From contig NZ_KB910518.1 of the NCBI RefSeq assembly GCF_000374185.1, forward strand, positions 4,760,530 through 4,824,529: 64,000 bases of DNA, written 5' to 3'. This DNA comes from Paenibacillus sp. HW567. GTDB lineage: Bacteria; Bacillota; Bacilli; Paenibacillales; Paenibacillaceae. Shown here one piece after another: positions 34,041 through 42,595 of this stretch. Below the pieces are notes generated by a model, which made no database searches, had not been told where the DNA came from, and was given only the letters and a program-made list of their open reading frames with translations. The position numbers and the translations under genes were made by a program. The first letter of the stretch is position 1; each line of letters begins with the position of its first letter.

Positions 34041-34640
34041 ATGCTCATATTCCTGATGTACATGTTCGCCATACTGGGAGTTATCCTGCTGCTGGCAGCC
34101 GCGGTAATGCAGATGAAAATATCTTCGAAGCCTTCCCGCCGCAGCAAGCTGACCCATGCCGGGGCGGCCGTAAGCTTCAATTTTCCCGAGCAGTATATTA
34201 CACCCGACAAGTCCCATGTGATCGCACTGGATGAAGCCGGTAAAAAACTGGCAGTAGGCAAGTATTGCCCCGGCGGACTGGAGGAAGCAACAGCAGCCCT
34301 GTATACTTTTGAAGCTATACTCGGGTCGGAAATTGTGGAGAATGCGCTGACACTCACCAAGGTCAGCAAAACGAGCCGGATCACGAGCAGCGGGGTCAGA
34401 CAGCATAACGATATGGCTGCAAAAGCAGGCGCAACGGGAACGGCTTATAGTGCGGACAGCACCGAGGAGATCAATGAGCTCACACTAAAAATCTATCTGG
34501 ACAACGCCGATACCCCTGTTCTGTCCATTCCGTTCCTGCCGGAGCTGTCACCCGCCAAAAAATGCGACTCTGCCTACTCCCAAGCTTTCTCTGAAGCTCA
34601 TCACGTGCATGAGATGCTCCGCGAAATTGTTTCAGCCTAG
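34041..34640 (+). CDS. membrane-anchored protein of unknown function
   Basis: The 199-residue protein starts with one transmembrane helix (residues 2-24), followed by a short basic stretch (SKPSRRSK) and a ~165-residue soluble domain that should face the cytoplasm. Segments such as LDEAGKKLAVGKYCPGG and LDNADTPVLSIPFLPE occur, but I recognise no family. The ATG lies seven bases after TAGGAGG, and that RBS is placed at the end of the hairpin repeat at 33883-34025. It appears monocistronic. Confidence 0.7.
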   Translation: MLIFLMYMFAILGVILLLAAAVMQMKISSKPSRRSKLTHAGAAVSFNFPEQYITPDKSHVIALDEAGKKLAVGKYCPGGLEEATAALYTFEAILGSEIVENALTLTKVSKTSRITSSGVRQHNDMAAKAGATGTAYSADSTEEINELTLKIYLDNADTPVLSIPFLPELSPAKKCDSAYSQAFSEAHHVHEMLREIVSA

Positions 34641-35231
34641 TACAAACCTGTGGCTTAGGACGGGGCCTTTATGGTGTGGGGAGAGAGAGAGGGAGGGAGG
34701 GATTCATCGTATCCATCCTCCTGTTCCTTATGGACCGTAAAGCCGTTACTTTCCCGAAGTAGATACATTTAGCCGAGCTAGCGGACCATAAAGCGCTTAT
34801 TACCTCTTCGGCAGGTATATTGGGGGTGAATGTCCGGCCCTAACGGCGCTGGAGTCCGTTCACTTGCGTAAAAAGGACTTCCAGTGGAAATAAGAGCGAC
34901 TCAGTCCGTAACACATTGCAGACTCTTCCTTCCGACAAGGAAATGACTCTGTCTGCGGGGCCTGATACGCCTTCAAACATGATCTCTACGGCTCTTATCC
35001 ATGTAGCGGAGCATCGCTTGAATTCCAATATGCAGAGTCTGAGAATCTGCTAGCTCACCCTATGCTCCTGCAGTTTTTTGTTAAATCAGCATCAGGACAA
35101 CGTTAAATTTGCTTCAATCAGCGCCCTTTCGCCTCCCGCGGACAGGGTTTCTTGTTGTGGTGTGGAATAGAAACTAAGAAAGCCCGCACTTGCTCGGGCG
35201 TAAGAAAATTATAAGCGGAGGAATGAATGAC
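34641..35231. other. 591-bp intergenic region with a short direct repeat
   Basis: The region starts with a purine-rich run (GAGAGAGAGAGGGAGGGAGGG near 34680-34700, shortened here). GGACCRTAAAGC occurs at 34732 and 34783, offset by 51 bp, and a weaker GGCCCTAACGGC at 34836. A small GCCCG/CGGGC hairpin near 35182-35199 precedes the phosphodiesterase gene. No gene is supported. Confidence 0.45.
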
Positions 35232-35969
35232 ATGAACCACATTATTAATTTTGCGCATCGCGGCGCATCCGCAGTTTGCCCGGAGAATACGATGGCAGCA
35301 TTCCGCAAGGGTCTTGAGCTTGGCGCAACAGGCATTGAAACCGACGTACAGATGACCAGCGACGGGGGACTGGTGCTCATTCACGATGAAAACCTGAAAC
35401 GTACGACGAATGGCAGCGGATATGTGAAGGACAAGACGCTGAGTGAAGCACTGGAGCTGGATGCCGGTTCCTGGTTCGGCGCTGAATTTACGGGAGAACG
35501 CATTCCCGCTCTGGAAGAGCTGCTCGATTTGCTGAAAGATCGGGACACCATCCTCAATATTGAGCTGAAAAATGGTATGTTCTTCTACCCAGGCATGGAG
35601 GAAAAGGTCATCGCCGCTGTGCGGGAATACGGCATGAGTGAACGTGTTGTGCTGTCGAGCTTCAACCATTATTCGCTCGCCCACTGCAAGTCGCTGGCAC
35701 CGGAGATCCGCACCGGTATTTTATATGGAGAAGGGTTATACCGGCCTTGGGATTATGCAGCTTCCCTGCAAGCCGATGCGCTGCATGCTTATCATTACGC
35801 CGTGCTGCCGGAGTTTGTCACTGAGGCGGCAGAGCATGGCATCGTATATCATCCTTGGACGGTTAATGAGCCTGAGCGTATGAAAGCCTTAATCGAGGCC
35901 GGAGCCTCGGGGATTATTACCGATTACCCGGATGTGCTGGCCGGACTGCTGGCAGCCAAGGGAGTGTGA
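35232..35969 (+). CDS. glycerophosphodiester phosphodiesterase
   Basis: The start is the ATG at 35232 (MNHIINFAHRG), ten bases after GGAGG. The 245-residue GDPD domain has HRGASAVCPENTMAAF with the catalytic first His, IETDVQMTSDGGLVLIHDE with the metal and second His residues, and IELKNG. It hydrolyses glycerophosphodiesters to glycerol-3-phosphate and an alcohol. No signal peptide is present, so it is cytoplasmic. The next gene, an MFS transporter, begins four bases after its stop, so the pair is an operon. Confidence 0.92.
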   Translation: MNHIINFAHRGASAVCPENTMAAFRKGLELGATGIETDVQMTSDGGLVLIHDENLKRTTNGSGYVKDKTLSEALELDAGSWFGAEFTGERIPALEELLDLLKDRDTILNIELKNGMFFYPGMEEKVIAAVREYGMSERVVLSSFNHYSLAHCKSLAPEIRTGILYGEGLYRPWDYAASLQADALHAYHYAVLPEFVTEAAEHGIVYHPWTVNEPERMKALIEAGASGIITDYPDVLAGLLAAKGV

Positions 35970-35973
35970 TGGC

Positions 35974-37218
35974 GTGAAAAAAGTCTGGCTGCTCGGCTTC
36001 GGCTTTTTCAGCATTAGTATTACGTGGAGCTTGTATAACGCGTTTGTTCCATTTTTTCTCGAAAAGTATGTGCACAGCGTAGCTCTAATCAGCTTCATGA
36101 TGACCATCGACAATTATTTTGCGCTGTTTCTGCAGCCGTGGATCGGCAACCGGAGTGACCGGACGGTAACCCGCTTCGGACGCAGAATGCCTTATCTGAT
36201 GTTCGGAATGCCGCTGGCCGCTGTGCTGACGATGCTGATTCCGCTGCATACCGGACTGTTCACCCTGCTCTTGTTCATGATGCTGATGAACCTGGCCATG
36301 AGCCTGTACCGTTCACCGACCGTTGCGCTGATGCCGGACATTACCCCGGATGCCCGGCGCACGAAGGCCAACGGCCTGATTAACTTCATGGGCGGTGTCG
36401 GCTCGATTCTGGCTTTTGGCGTCGGTTCGTACCTCTATGCTGCCAGTCCGGTGCTGCCGTTCGTCGTGGCCGGGTTGATTACACTGCTCTGCCTGTTCAT
36501 TGTCTCGCATTTTATCAAGGAGGACCGGGATGGCATAAATAAGGTGGCGGGAAGATCTGATACTGAGGGTAAAATGCTGCCTGAGGGCAGCGGTCGCCCG
36601 CTTGCCAAGCCATCGCGGATCTCCCTTAAGAAGCAGCTTGACCGAACGACCGTATTTCTGCTGGCAGCGATTTTCTTCTGGTTCGTGGCTTATCAGGGCG
36701 TAGAGACCCTGTTCACCCTATACGGCAAACATCATCTCGGGCTCAGTGAAAAAGACGCCTCCTTCTCGCTGACCTTCTTTTCCCTGGCGTTCGTGCTATT
36801 CGCGATTCCGAGCGGCTGGCTGGGAGGACGGTTCGGGAAGAAAAAGGTCATTATCACCGGTGTCTGCGGACTGATGGTGGTGTTCTCCCTGGTGGGGCTC
36901 GCAGAGCATATTCTTGTTCTCCGCGGCCTGCTGCTGCTTGGAGGAATGTTCTGGGCCTGCATCAATATTAATTCCTATCCTTATGTCGTGGCTACCGGAG
37001 GCGAGGAGAGCATCGGCACGCGTACAGGCCTGTATTATCTGGTCTCGTCGCTTGCAGCAATCAGCTCCCCGCCCCTGCTGGGACTGCTCATTGATCTCAC
37101 GGATTACTCCATTCTGTTCTATGCGGCAACCGTCAGCATGGCCTTTGCCTTGCTGTGCCTGTTCCTGATGAGGGGACGCGCCAGAGCCATGGACACCGTT
37201 CATTCTAATAAAGCGTAA
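35974..37218 (+). CDS. MFS transporter (SLC45/GPH-like)
   Basis: The start chosen is GTG at 35974 (VKKVWLLGFG), nine bases after AAGGGAG; the longer frame from 35932 overlaps the phosphodiesterase gene. The ~414-residue protein has about 12 transmembrane segments and the loop-2 motif GNRSDRTVTRFGRRMPYL, as in sugar transporters of the SLC45/GPH type. It is paired with a glycerophosphodiesterase, which might suggest glycerophosphodiester or sugar uptake, but the substrate is not deducible. The 51-bp palindrome array A begins 24 bases after the stop. Confidence 0.85.
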   Translation: MKKVWLLGFGFFSISITWSLYNAFVPFFLEKYVHSVALISFMMTIDNYFALFLQPWIGNRSDRTVTRFGRRMPYLMFGMPLAAVLTMLIPLHTGLFTLLLFMMLMNLAMSLYRSPTVALMPDITPDARRTKANGLINFMGGVGSILAFGVGSYLYAASPVLPFVVAGLITLLCLFIVSHFIKEDRDGINKVAGRSDTEGKMLPEGSGRPLAKPSRISLKKQLDRTTVFLLAAIFFWFVAYQGVETLFTLYGKHHLGLSEKDASFSLTFFSLAFVLFAIPSGWLGGRFGKKKVIITGVCGLMVVFSLVGLAEHILVLRGLLLLGGMFWACININSYPYVVATGGEESIGTRTGLYYLVSSLAAISSPPLLGLLIDLTDYSILFYAATVSMAFALLCLFLMRGRARAMDTVHSNKA

Positions 37219-37241
37219 GAAAAAAACGGCGGACGCAGCTT

Positions 37242-37470
37242 TAACAACGGCATTTTTGCCGTTGTTTATACGCGAACTTGCCACTGCGGCTTTAACAACG
37301 GCATTTTTGCTGTTGTTCCTGCGCTAATCTGCCACCGTGGCTTTAACAACGGCATTTTTGCTGTTGTTCCTGCGCTAATCTGTCACCGTGGCTTTAACAA
37401 CGGCATTTCTGCTGTTGTTCCTACGCTAACTGTCCATCGTGGCTTTAACAACGGCATTTCTGCCGTTGTT
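37242..37470. repeat. 51-bp palindrome array A, five units
   Basis: Units begin at 37242, 37293, 37344, 37395 and 37446, an exact 51-bp period. Each has AACAACGGC, a 6-base loop (ATTTTT or ATTTCT) and GCCGTTGTT or GCTGTTGTT, then a 26-base spacer like CCTGCGCTAATCTGCCACCG. It starts 24 bases after the stop of the plus-strand MFS gene. The same core with other spacers forms arrays B and C. Confidence 0.95.
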
Positions 37471-37548
37471 CCTAAACTCTATCACCATACGGACGATGCC
37501 GACCTTATCTACAACGAAAGAAAATCACAAACTTCGTGAACAACAAGA

Positions 37549-37592
37549 AGAAACGGCTTTACCGTCCTCTGGAAGAGGCGACATCCGTTTCT
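37549..37592. other. branched hairpin, possible RNA structure or terminator
   Basis: AGAAACGG pairs with CCGTTTCT as an outer stem, and CCTCT with AGAGG as an inner stem; ACGGCTTTACCGT forms an alternative inner pairing. No strong T-run follows on either strand. It sits between array A and the GGDEF terminator. Confidence 0.45.
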
Positions 37593-37609
37593 AAATTCTC
37601 ATCTTGTAT

Positions 37610-37662
37610 AAAAACAACCGGCCACCCGTGCGCAGATTATTGCGCTGGCGGGTGGCCGGTTC
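37610..37662 (-). terminator. terminator of the GGDEF gene
   Basis: A 12-bp perfect stem (ACCGGCCACCCG with CGGGTGGCCGGT) has an inner GCGCA/TGCGC-type stem and is followed on the minus strand by TGTTTTT. It starts two bases after the stop codon region at 37664. Confidence 0.9.
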
Positions 37663-37663
37663 T

Positions 37664-38512
37664 TTAGTTGGCTTTGGATCTGCTGACCAGCTTGATCTGC
37701 TGGGGATTCTGTTCCTGCTTATGCACGGAATAACGTCCCTGCCCTAGCTGCTTCGCATTGTACATAGCTGAATCCGCCTCTTTCAGCAGGCGCTGCCGGT
37801 CAATTCGGCCATGACTCATAGTGATCCCAATGCTGGCCGAGACGAACAATTCATGCCGCTCCAGCTTGTAGTTCCGGGTCGTGCTCTCCAGAATCCGCAG
37901 CGCAAGCTGCTCTACTTCCTTGCGGCTGATGCGCTTGGCGATGATCACAAATTCGTCCCCGCCGATCCGGAAGATATGGCGCTTGCCTTTGCTTGAGAAT
38001 TGATTCAAGCTGCTGCCAACAGCCTGTAGCAGCAAATCACCCACATGATGTCCAAGCGTATCGTTAATGGCCTTGAAACGGTTCAGATCGAGAAATAACA
38101 CGGCGAGCTGCTCGTTTGGCTTGCAATGATCCCAGAAGTGATCCATTCCGTTCTTGTTCAGCAGTCCCGTTAAGGTATCCCGGTAGGCCAGTTCCTTCAG
38201 TTGCTCTCTCTCCGCGAGTAGCTGGCGCAGCCGGAAGATCAGGTACATCATCCCTGCAAGAGTCAGGGTATAAATCACCAGGGCAAGAGGGGCGCTGCCC
38301 TCGTCAGATTCAAGCTCCGGCAGAGACTGCAGCCCCAGAAAGTGCATCACGTACAGCCCCGCACCGGCAATAAGAACCATAAAGACCGTGAGCATAGCCT
38401 TAGCTTGTAATGTTCTGCCGCCGAACCTCCGTGCCAGAAAGAAAATACTATAGACAGTCAATGCTGCGAAAAGCACCGAGAATACAGCCAGTATATAATT
38501 TCGCGCTTCCAT
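37664..38512 (-). CDS. membrane-bound GGDEF protein (diguanylate cyclase)
   Basis: The N-terminal ~95 residues contain three transmembrane segments, including YVMHFLGLQS, which resembles one MHYT-type repeat. The GGDEF domain spans about 105-270 with the intact motif RIGGDEFVII (GGDEF at 184-188) and the substrate segment FLDLNRFKAINDTLGH. It should make cyclic di-GMP from two GTP at the membrane. The position for an inhibitory I-site (RxxD just before the motif) reads KGKR, so product feedback through that site is unlikely. The gene is monocistronic. Confidence 0.9.
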   Translation of the reverse strand: MEARNYILAVFSVLFAALTVYSIFFLARRFGGRTLQAKAMLTVFMVLIAGAGLYVMHFLGLQSLPELESDEGSAPLALVIYTLTLAGMMYLIFRLRQLLAEREQLKELAYRDTLTGLLNKNGMDHFWDHCKPNEQLAVLFLDLNRFKAINDTLGHHVGDLLLQAVGSSLNQFSSKGKRHIFRIGGDEFVIIAKRISRKEVEQLALRILESTTRNYKLERHELFVSASIGITMSHGRIDRQRLLKEADSAMYNAKQLGQGRYSVHKQEQNPQQIKLVSRSKAN

Positions 38513-38636
38513 TGTTCATTCGCACTTCCTTAACATAATCTGAACACCCATTACGCTTATTATCGGCAGGATCGGCGGCTTCCGACATAGAAAGTGCGGG
38601 GGGCTGCCGCTTTTATTGTAGAAATCATCCTGTAAT

Positions 38637-39215
38637 TTAGCCTTTCATATGCTCTACGCAATTGTACAGCTCACAGGTCCACGCACCGTCTCCCTTGACA
38701 ATACGGGTAATGGAAGTGTTCTCCAGGAACTTACTTACGTCCAGCCCGGGAACAAGCCCTCTAAGGCTGCTGCGCAGAATGGCGCCGTGGCTGACGACAA
38801 GTATTCTTTTGCCGGGATGCCGTGCAGTAATTTCTTCGATTGCCTGACTGCCCCTGAGCTGGCCCGATTCGTTGCTTTCCAGTCCCAAGTCCATAGACCT
38901 CCACTCGCTGCCCCACCGCTCCACACGTTCGCTTTCGGTAGTCCCCTCAATCATTCCGCCGTACATCTCCCGCATTCCCGGGAGCTGTCCCGCTAATGGA
39001 AGACCCAGACGGGCTGCAATAACCTCCGCTGTCTGAACGGCCCTCAGCAGGTCGCTTGAGTAAATATAATCCCACTTCTCCCCGCTCAGACGTTCCGCAA
39101 TAGCCGCCGCCTGGCGCAGCCCCTCTTCATCCAGAGGGTTATTCGTATTGCCCTGTATCCGGCCTTCTTTATTCCAAGCTGTACTCCCATGTCTGATTAA
39201 GCCTATCGTTGTCAT
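38637..39215 (-). CDS. histidine phosphatase family protein (phosphoglycerate-mutase-like)
   Basis: The 192-residue protein starts TTIGLIRHGSTAWN with the catalytic RHG (residues 8-10), followed by GRIQGNTNNPLDEEG, YSSDLLRAVQTAEVI, the acid-site REMYGG and the second His in VSHGAIL. This is the branch that includes cobalamin-pathway phosphatase CobC-like and broad phosphatases such as PhoE; the substrate cannot be decided. It has its own ATG and no operon partner. Confidence 0.9.
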   Translation of the reverse strand: MTTIGLIRHGSTAWNKEGRIQGNTNNPLDEEGLRQAAAIAERLSGEKWDYIYSSDLLRAVQTAEVIAARLGLPLAGQLPGMREMYGGMIEGTTESERVERWGSEWRSMDLGLESNESGQLRGSQAIEEITARHPGKRILVVSHGAILRSSLRGLVPGLDVSKFLENTSITRIVKGDGAWTCELYNCVEHMKG

Positions 39216-39437
39216 TTGCTAACCCGCCTTTATAGATCAAGATATTTCACAAGCTGAGCTGTAATTTATGAGCATATTCGAGAATTATAAACCATCGGCG
39301 CAGCAGATGCATACTGAAAGCTTGCACTTTGTAATAAACAATATTGCAGAGCGGGGCAATTGACGATTTTGGGCACACAGTTATATGATAAGAAAGCTTG
39401 AAATTTCTGCCACAAGTAAAAGGAGATTCTGTTTACA

Positions 39438-40589
39438 ATGAAAAAAATGTCTGCACTCTTTCTGGCCTTCTTCACCATGCTTTCCGTTCTACCCCTGGTG
39501 CAATCCAGCGCAGCCGCGGCGGCAGCGCCCAAAACAGCCGTCTATGTCGATAAGGACAATCACTCCTTCATCCCGCTGCGGTTCCTGAACGGCTTTGCCG
39601 GCATCCAGGCAGGAGTGGATGCCGCCGGCAAACAGATTCAGATTACAAAAGGCGACTCCTCCCTGGTTCTGACTCCGGGTCAAGCGGCGGCCTCGGTCAA
39701 TGGCGAAGCTGCCATGCTGAGCGAGCGGCCTTTCAGCAGCAACGGAACTACATATGTCCCCTTGTCCCTTGTCAGCAAGACACTGGGAATTGGGCTGAAG
39801 TGGAACAGCACTGCCGCGTCACTCACCCTTGCCGCCGGTGATGCCGCAGCCACTTTACCTGTGTTAAGCGGTACGCTTATTCAGTCAAGCACTCCGGCGG
39901 TGGTAAATGCTAAGCACACCTATAGAGTGGGCGGCAGATCCTTTTCCGTACAGACGGTAACGGTGTCCCTGCTCCACCCTTCCCTTAAGCTGGATGTTGT
40001 CCTCGCCGGCAACACGGTCGGCAACACGGAAGCGCTCGGCAGTATTGCCAAACGCAGCGGCGCTGTAGCCGCCATTAACGGCACATATTTTAACGCATAT
40101 ACAAACGGGTCCTACAAGGTTCCGTACGGATATATTATCAGCGGCGGGAAAATGCTGAAGGACAGTCCCGCCGACAAGCGGACAGTGTTTGCTTACGACA
40201 GCAATCTTCTCGCGGAACTGATCCCGGGGAATCAATTCAGGGACCGCTTCAACTCCGGTTCTGTTGTCGGAGCGCTTCAGGCCGGTCCCCGGCTGCTGGT
40301 TGACGGCAAGGTAGCGCTGAATGTTGCCGGCGAAGGCTTCAGAGACCCCAAAATTCTAACAGGCGGCGGCTCCCGCAGCGCGCTTGGCCTGACACGCGAC
40401 CATAAGCTGATCCTCCTGACCTCCGGCGGAGCCACGATTCCGCAGCTCGCCCAGATTATGAAGCAGGCCGGAGCATATCAGGCGATGAACCTGGATGGCG
40501 GTGCTTCCAGCGGCCTGTTCTACAGCGGCAAATATCTGACCACGCCGGGACGGCTGATCAGCAACGCGCTGGTGGTCAAAACCAAATAA
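39438..40589 (+). CDS. secreted phosphodiester glycosidase (NAGPA) domain protein with copper-amine-oxidase-N-like domain
   Basis: A signal peptide (1-31, ending AAAAA) is followed by a copper amine oxidase N-like domain (about 32-133, SFIPLRFLNGFAG, GTTYVPLSLVSKTLG). A NAGPA domain then spans 150-383, with AAINGTYFNAYTNGSYKVPYG (split here by its family blocks), VGALQAGPRLLVDG, GGGSRSALGLT and MNLDGGASSGLFY. NAGPA-type enzymes remove terminal GlcNAc or glucose from phosphodiester linkages, so wall teichoic acid or exopolysaccharide phosphodiesters are plausible targets. The RBS AAAAGGAG precedes the ATG. A strong terminator follows; it is monocistronic. Confidence 0.88.
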   Translation: MKKMSALFLAFFTMLSVLPLVQSSAAAAAAPKTAVYVDKDNHSFIPLRFLNGFAGIQAGVDAAGKQIQITKGDSSLVLTPGQAAASVNGEAAMLSERPFSSNGTTYVPLSLVSKTLGIGLKWNSTAASLTLAAGDAAATLPVLSGTLIQSSTPAVVNAKHTYRVGGRSFSVQTVTVSLLHPSLKLDVVLAGNTVGNTEALGSIAKRSGAVAAINGTYFNAYTNGSYKVPYGYIISGGKMLKDSPADKRTVFAYDSNLLAELIPGNQFRDRFNSGSVVGALQAGPRLLVDGKVALNVAGEGFRDPKILTGGGSRSALGLTRDHKLILLTSGGATIPQLAQIMKQAGAYQAMNLDGGASSGLFYSGKYLTTPGRLISNALVVKTK

Positions 40590-40606
40590 CGGCATCAAGA
40601 GCAGCA

Positions 40607-40651
40607 AGCCTCCATGAAACGGACCTTCCAATCCGGCATGGAGGCTTTTTG
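40607..40651 (+). terminator. terminator of the NAGPA-domain gene
   Basis: AGCCTCCATG pairs with CATGGAGGCT and is followed by TTTTTGG, 18 bases after the stop codon. Confidence 0.9.
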
Positions 40652-40718
40652 GTTATGAATATTTTTGCAAGATTTCCCTTGAGCATGTTACTGTAGAGCA
40701 GGACAAAGGAGTGAGAAT

Positions 40719-41417
40719 ATGGAAACCATCCTGATTGTTGAGGACGATGCCAAGCTGGCTGACCTGCTCGGCGCCTATCTGTCAAAATACGAATTTCATA
40801 CGGTGGCTGTGGAGGATTTCAACAGGGTGCTGGAGACGTTCGAGCAAGCCGCCCCCAGTCTGGTGCTGCTGGATGTCAATCTCCCGAGATTCGACGGATT
40901 CTATTGGTGCCGCCAGCTTCGCAAATCCTCGCTTTGCCCCATTCTGTTCATTTCGGCACGCGACAGCGGCATGGATCAGGTGATGGCGCTGGAGAACGGC
41001 GGCGACGATTATATCACCAAGCCTTTTCAATACGAGGTGGTGCTGGCCAAAATCCGCAGCCATCTGCGCAGAGCCTACGGCTCCTATGCCCAAACCCAGG
41101 AGGAGCGGAAGCTGCAGACAGGCGGTCTTACGCTTTTTGCTGAACGCTATATGATCCAGTATGCAGGACAGTCTGCCGAGCTAACCCAGAAGGAATCGGT
41201 TCTCCTCGAGGCACTGCTGCTGAAGGAAGGGCGGGTTGTCACCCGCGAACAACTGCTGGATCTGATGTGGAAGGATCAGCATTTTATTGATGATAATACA
41301 CTGAACGTCTACATTACCCGGGTTCGGCGGAAGCTCAAGGAGCTGGGGCTGGGAGAGATTGTAGAGACGGTTCGAGGGGCGGGCTACCGGATAAGCCTTC
41401 CCGGAGACCCCCCATGA
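40719..41417 (+). CDS. OmpR-family response regulator, BceR-like
   Basis: The 232-residue protein has a receiver domain (1-115) with VEDD, phospho-acceptor Asp52 in LLDVNLPRFDG, and the KPF segment (ITKPFQYEVVLAKI). A winged-helix output domain (about 130-228) carries LTQKESVLLEALLLKEG and YITRVRRKLKELG. The YWCRQLRK and PILFISARDS segments are typical of the BceR group that answers antimicrobial-peptide stress. The ATG at 40719 follows GGAGTGAG. Its stop overlaps the sensor start (ATGA). The matching BceAB-type transporter lies 5.6 kb downstream. Confidence 0.88.
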   Translation: METILIVEDDAKLADLLGAYLSKYEFHTVAVEDFNRVLETFEQAAPSLVLLDVNLPRFDGFYWCRQLRKSSLCPILFISARDSGMDQVMALENGGDDYITKPFQYEVVLAKIRSHLRRAYGSYAQTQEERKLQTGGLTLFAERYMIQYAGQSAELTQKESVLLEALLLKEGRVVTREQLLDLMWKDQHFIDDNTLNVYITRVRRKLKELGLGEIVETVRGAGYRISLPGDPP

Positions 41418-42427
41418 AGCTGTTCCTCAAAGACCAGCGGCCGCTGCTGCTCTTCTACCTGGTACAGATGCTTCTGGTTCCGGTCCTGTACTATCTGTCG
41501 GGAGAATCCAGACCTTTATCTATCATCCTGTATGGAATGGCACTTAGTGCCGCAGTTCTTCTTATCTATCTGGCGTACCGGTATGTCGAGCACTACAAGC
41601 TGTATAACCGTCTAAGCCATCCAGACGCCGCTCCCGGAGAGCTGCCCGCGCCACTCGGCGATGCACCGCTCCCCGAAGCGGTGGAAGAAGCGCTGCAGCT
41701 TACCCACCGCCACTACCAGGAGCAGCTCCAGGAGCATATCCGCCGGATGGATCAGCATATTGTCTTCATCAACCGCTGGGTACACCAGATGAAGACGCCG
41801 CTCTCCGTGATCCAGCTTACACTTCAGGATCTGGACGAGAAGGAAGCGGCCAGCATCCAGGAGGAGCTGGAACGGCTGCGCAAGGGGCTGGAAATGGTCA
41901 TTTACACCTCCCGGCTGGAGAGGTTTGCGGAGGACTTCCAGGCGGAGGCCCTGCCGCTGCGCAGAATCGTGGGCGAAACGGTCGCGGAGAACCGCAAGCT
42001 GTTCATCCGCCGCGGAATTAAGGCGGACATCCGGGTGGATGCCGAACTCATAGTGTACAGTGATGCCAAATGGCTGATGTTCATGCTGACACAACTCCTG
42101 GTCAATGCGGTGAACTATACCTCCGGTTCGGGCAAGACCGTTACTGTCTCCGCACAGCGCACAGATAAGGAAATCGTTCTTAGCATTCAAGACGAGGGCA
42201 TCGGCATCTCCTCTGAAGACCTGAAGCGGGTATTCAATCCATATTTCACCGGTGAGCGCGGACGGCAATATCATGAATCGACCGGAATGGGCCTTTATTT
42301 GGTCCGGGAGATTTGCAGCCGGCTCGGCCATAAGGTTGAGCTGGCATCCCGTCCGGGCGAGGGGACCACGGTGCGGATTACTTTTAGCGCGGCATCCAGC
42401 CTGAGGGAGCAGGCGGAGCCGGTCTAG
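41414..42427 (+). CDS. BceS-like intramembrane-sensing histidine kinase
   Basis: The 337-residue kinase has two transmembrane helices (about 11-28 and 35-56) joined by a very short loop, so it has no extracellular sensor. This is the hallmark of BceS-type kinases, which read the state of a partner BceAB transporter. The phospho-His is His124 in RWVHQMKTPLSVIQLT; the ATPase part has QLLVNAVNYTSG, DEGIGISSEDL and GMGLYLVREIC. It overlaps the regulator gene by four bases. A short GC-rich hairpin with five T follows at 42462-42489. Confidence 0.88.
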   Translation: MKLFLKDQRPLLLFYLVQMLLVPVLYYLSGESRPLSIILYGMALSAAVLLIYLAYRYVEHYKLYNRLSHPDAAPGELPAPLGDAPLPEAVEEALQLTHRHYQEQLQEHIRRMDQHIVFINRWVHQMKTPLSVIQLTLQDLDEKEAASIQEELERLRKGLEMVIYTSRLERFAEDFQAEALPLRRIVGETVAENRKLFIRRGIKADIRVDAELIVYSDAKWLMFMLTQLLVNAVNYTSGSGKTVTVSAQRTDKEIVLSIQDEGIGISSEDLKRVFNPYFTGERGRQYHESTGMGLYLVREICSRLGHKVELASRPGEGTTVRITFSAASSLREQAEPV

Positions 42428-42461
42428 CAAACAGCATATTTGAACAAAAGGTTAGCTCAGG

Positions 42462-42489
42462 GGCCGGGTGGCTTCGGGATGGCCTTTTT
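42462..42489 (+). terminator. probable terminator after the sensor kinase
   Basis: GGCC at each side encloses a GC-rich interior with CTTCGG, followed by five T. The stem is short, so efficiency is uncertain. Confidence 0.4.
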
Positions 42490-42595
42490 GTGCTGGAAAT
42501 GAAGATAACGCTGCTCTGCAGCCAGAATAAGGAATCAGAGGTCAGGGGATAATATCCCCAGAGCACCCAGATTGCAGCAGAACGGAGGCGTTACG

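Larger units (their letters stand above)
37219..37663. other. 445-bp convergent gap: array A, a hairpin and a terminator
   Basis: The gap between the MFS gene (plus) and the GGDEF gene (minus) is filled by array A (37242-37470), a branched hairpin at 37549-37592 and the GGDEF terminator at 37610-37662. About 80 bases between the array and the hairpin show nothing. Confidence 0.6.

Noticed and set aside
37242..37470. CRISPR array for the 51-bp repeats
   Set aside because: The spacers within an array are conserved rather than unique, the repeat is a full palindrome, and no cas gene is in the window.
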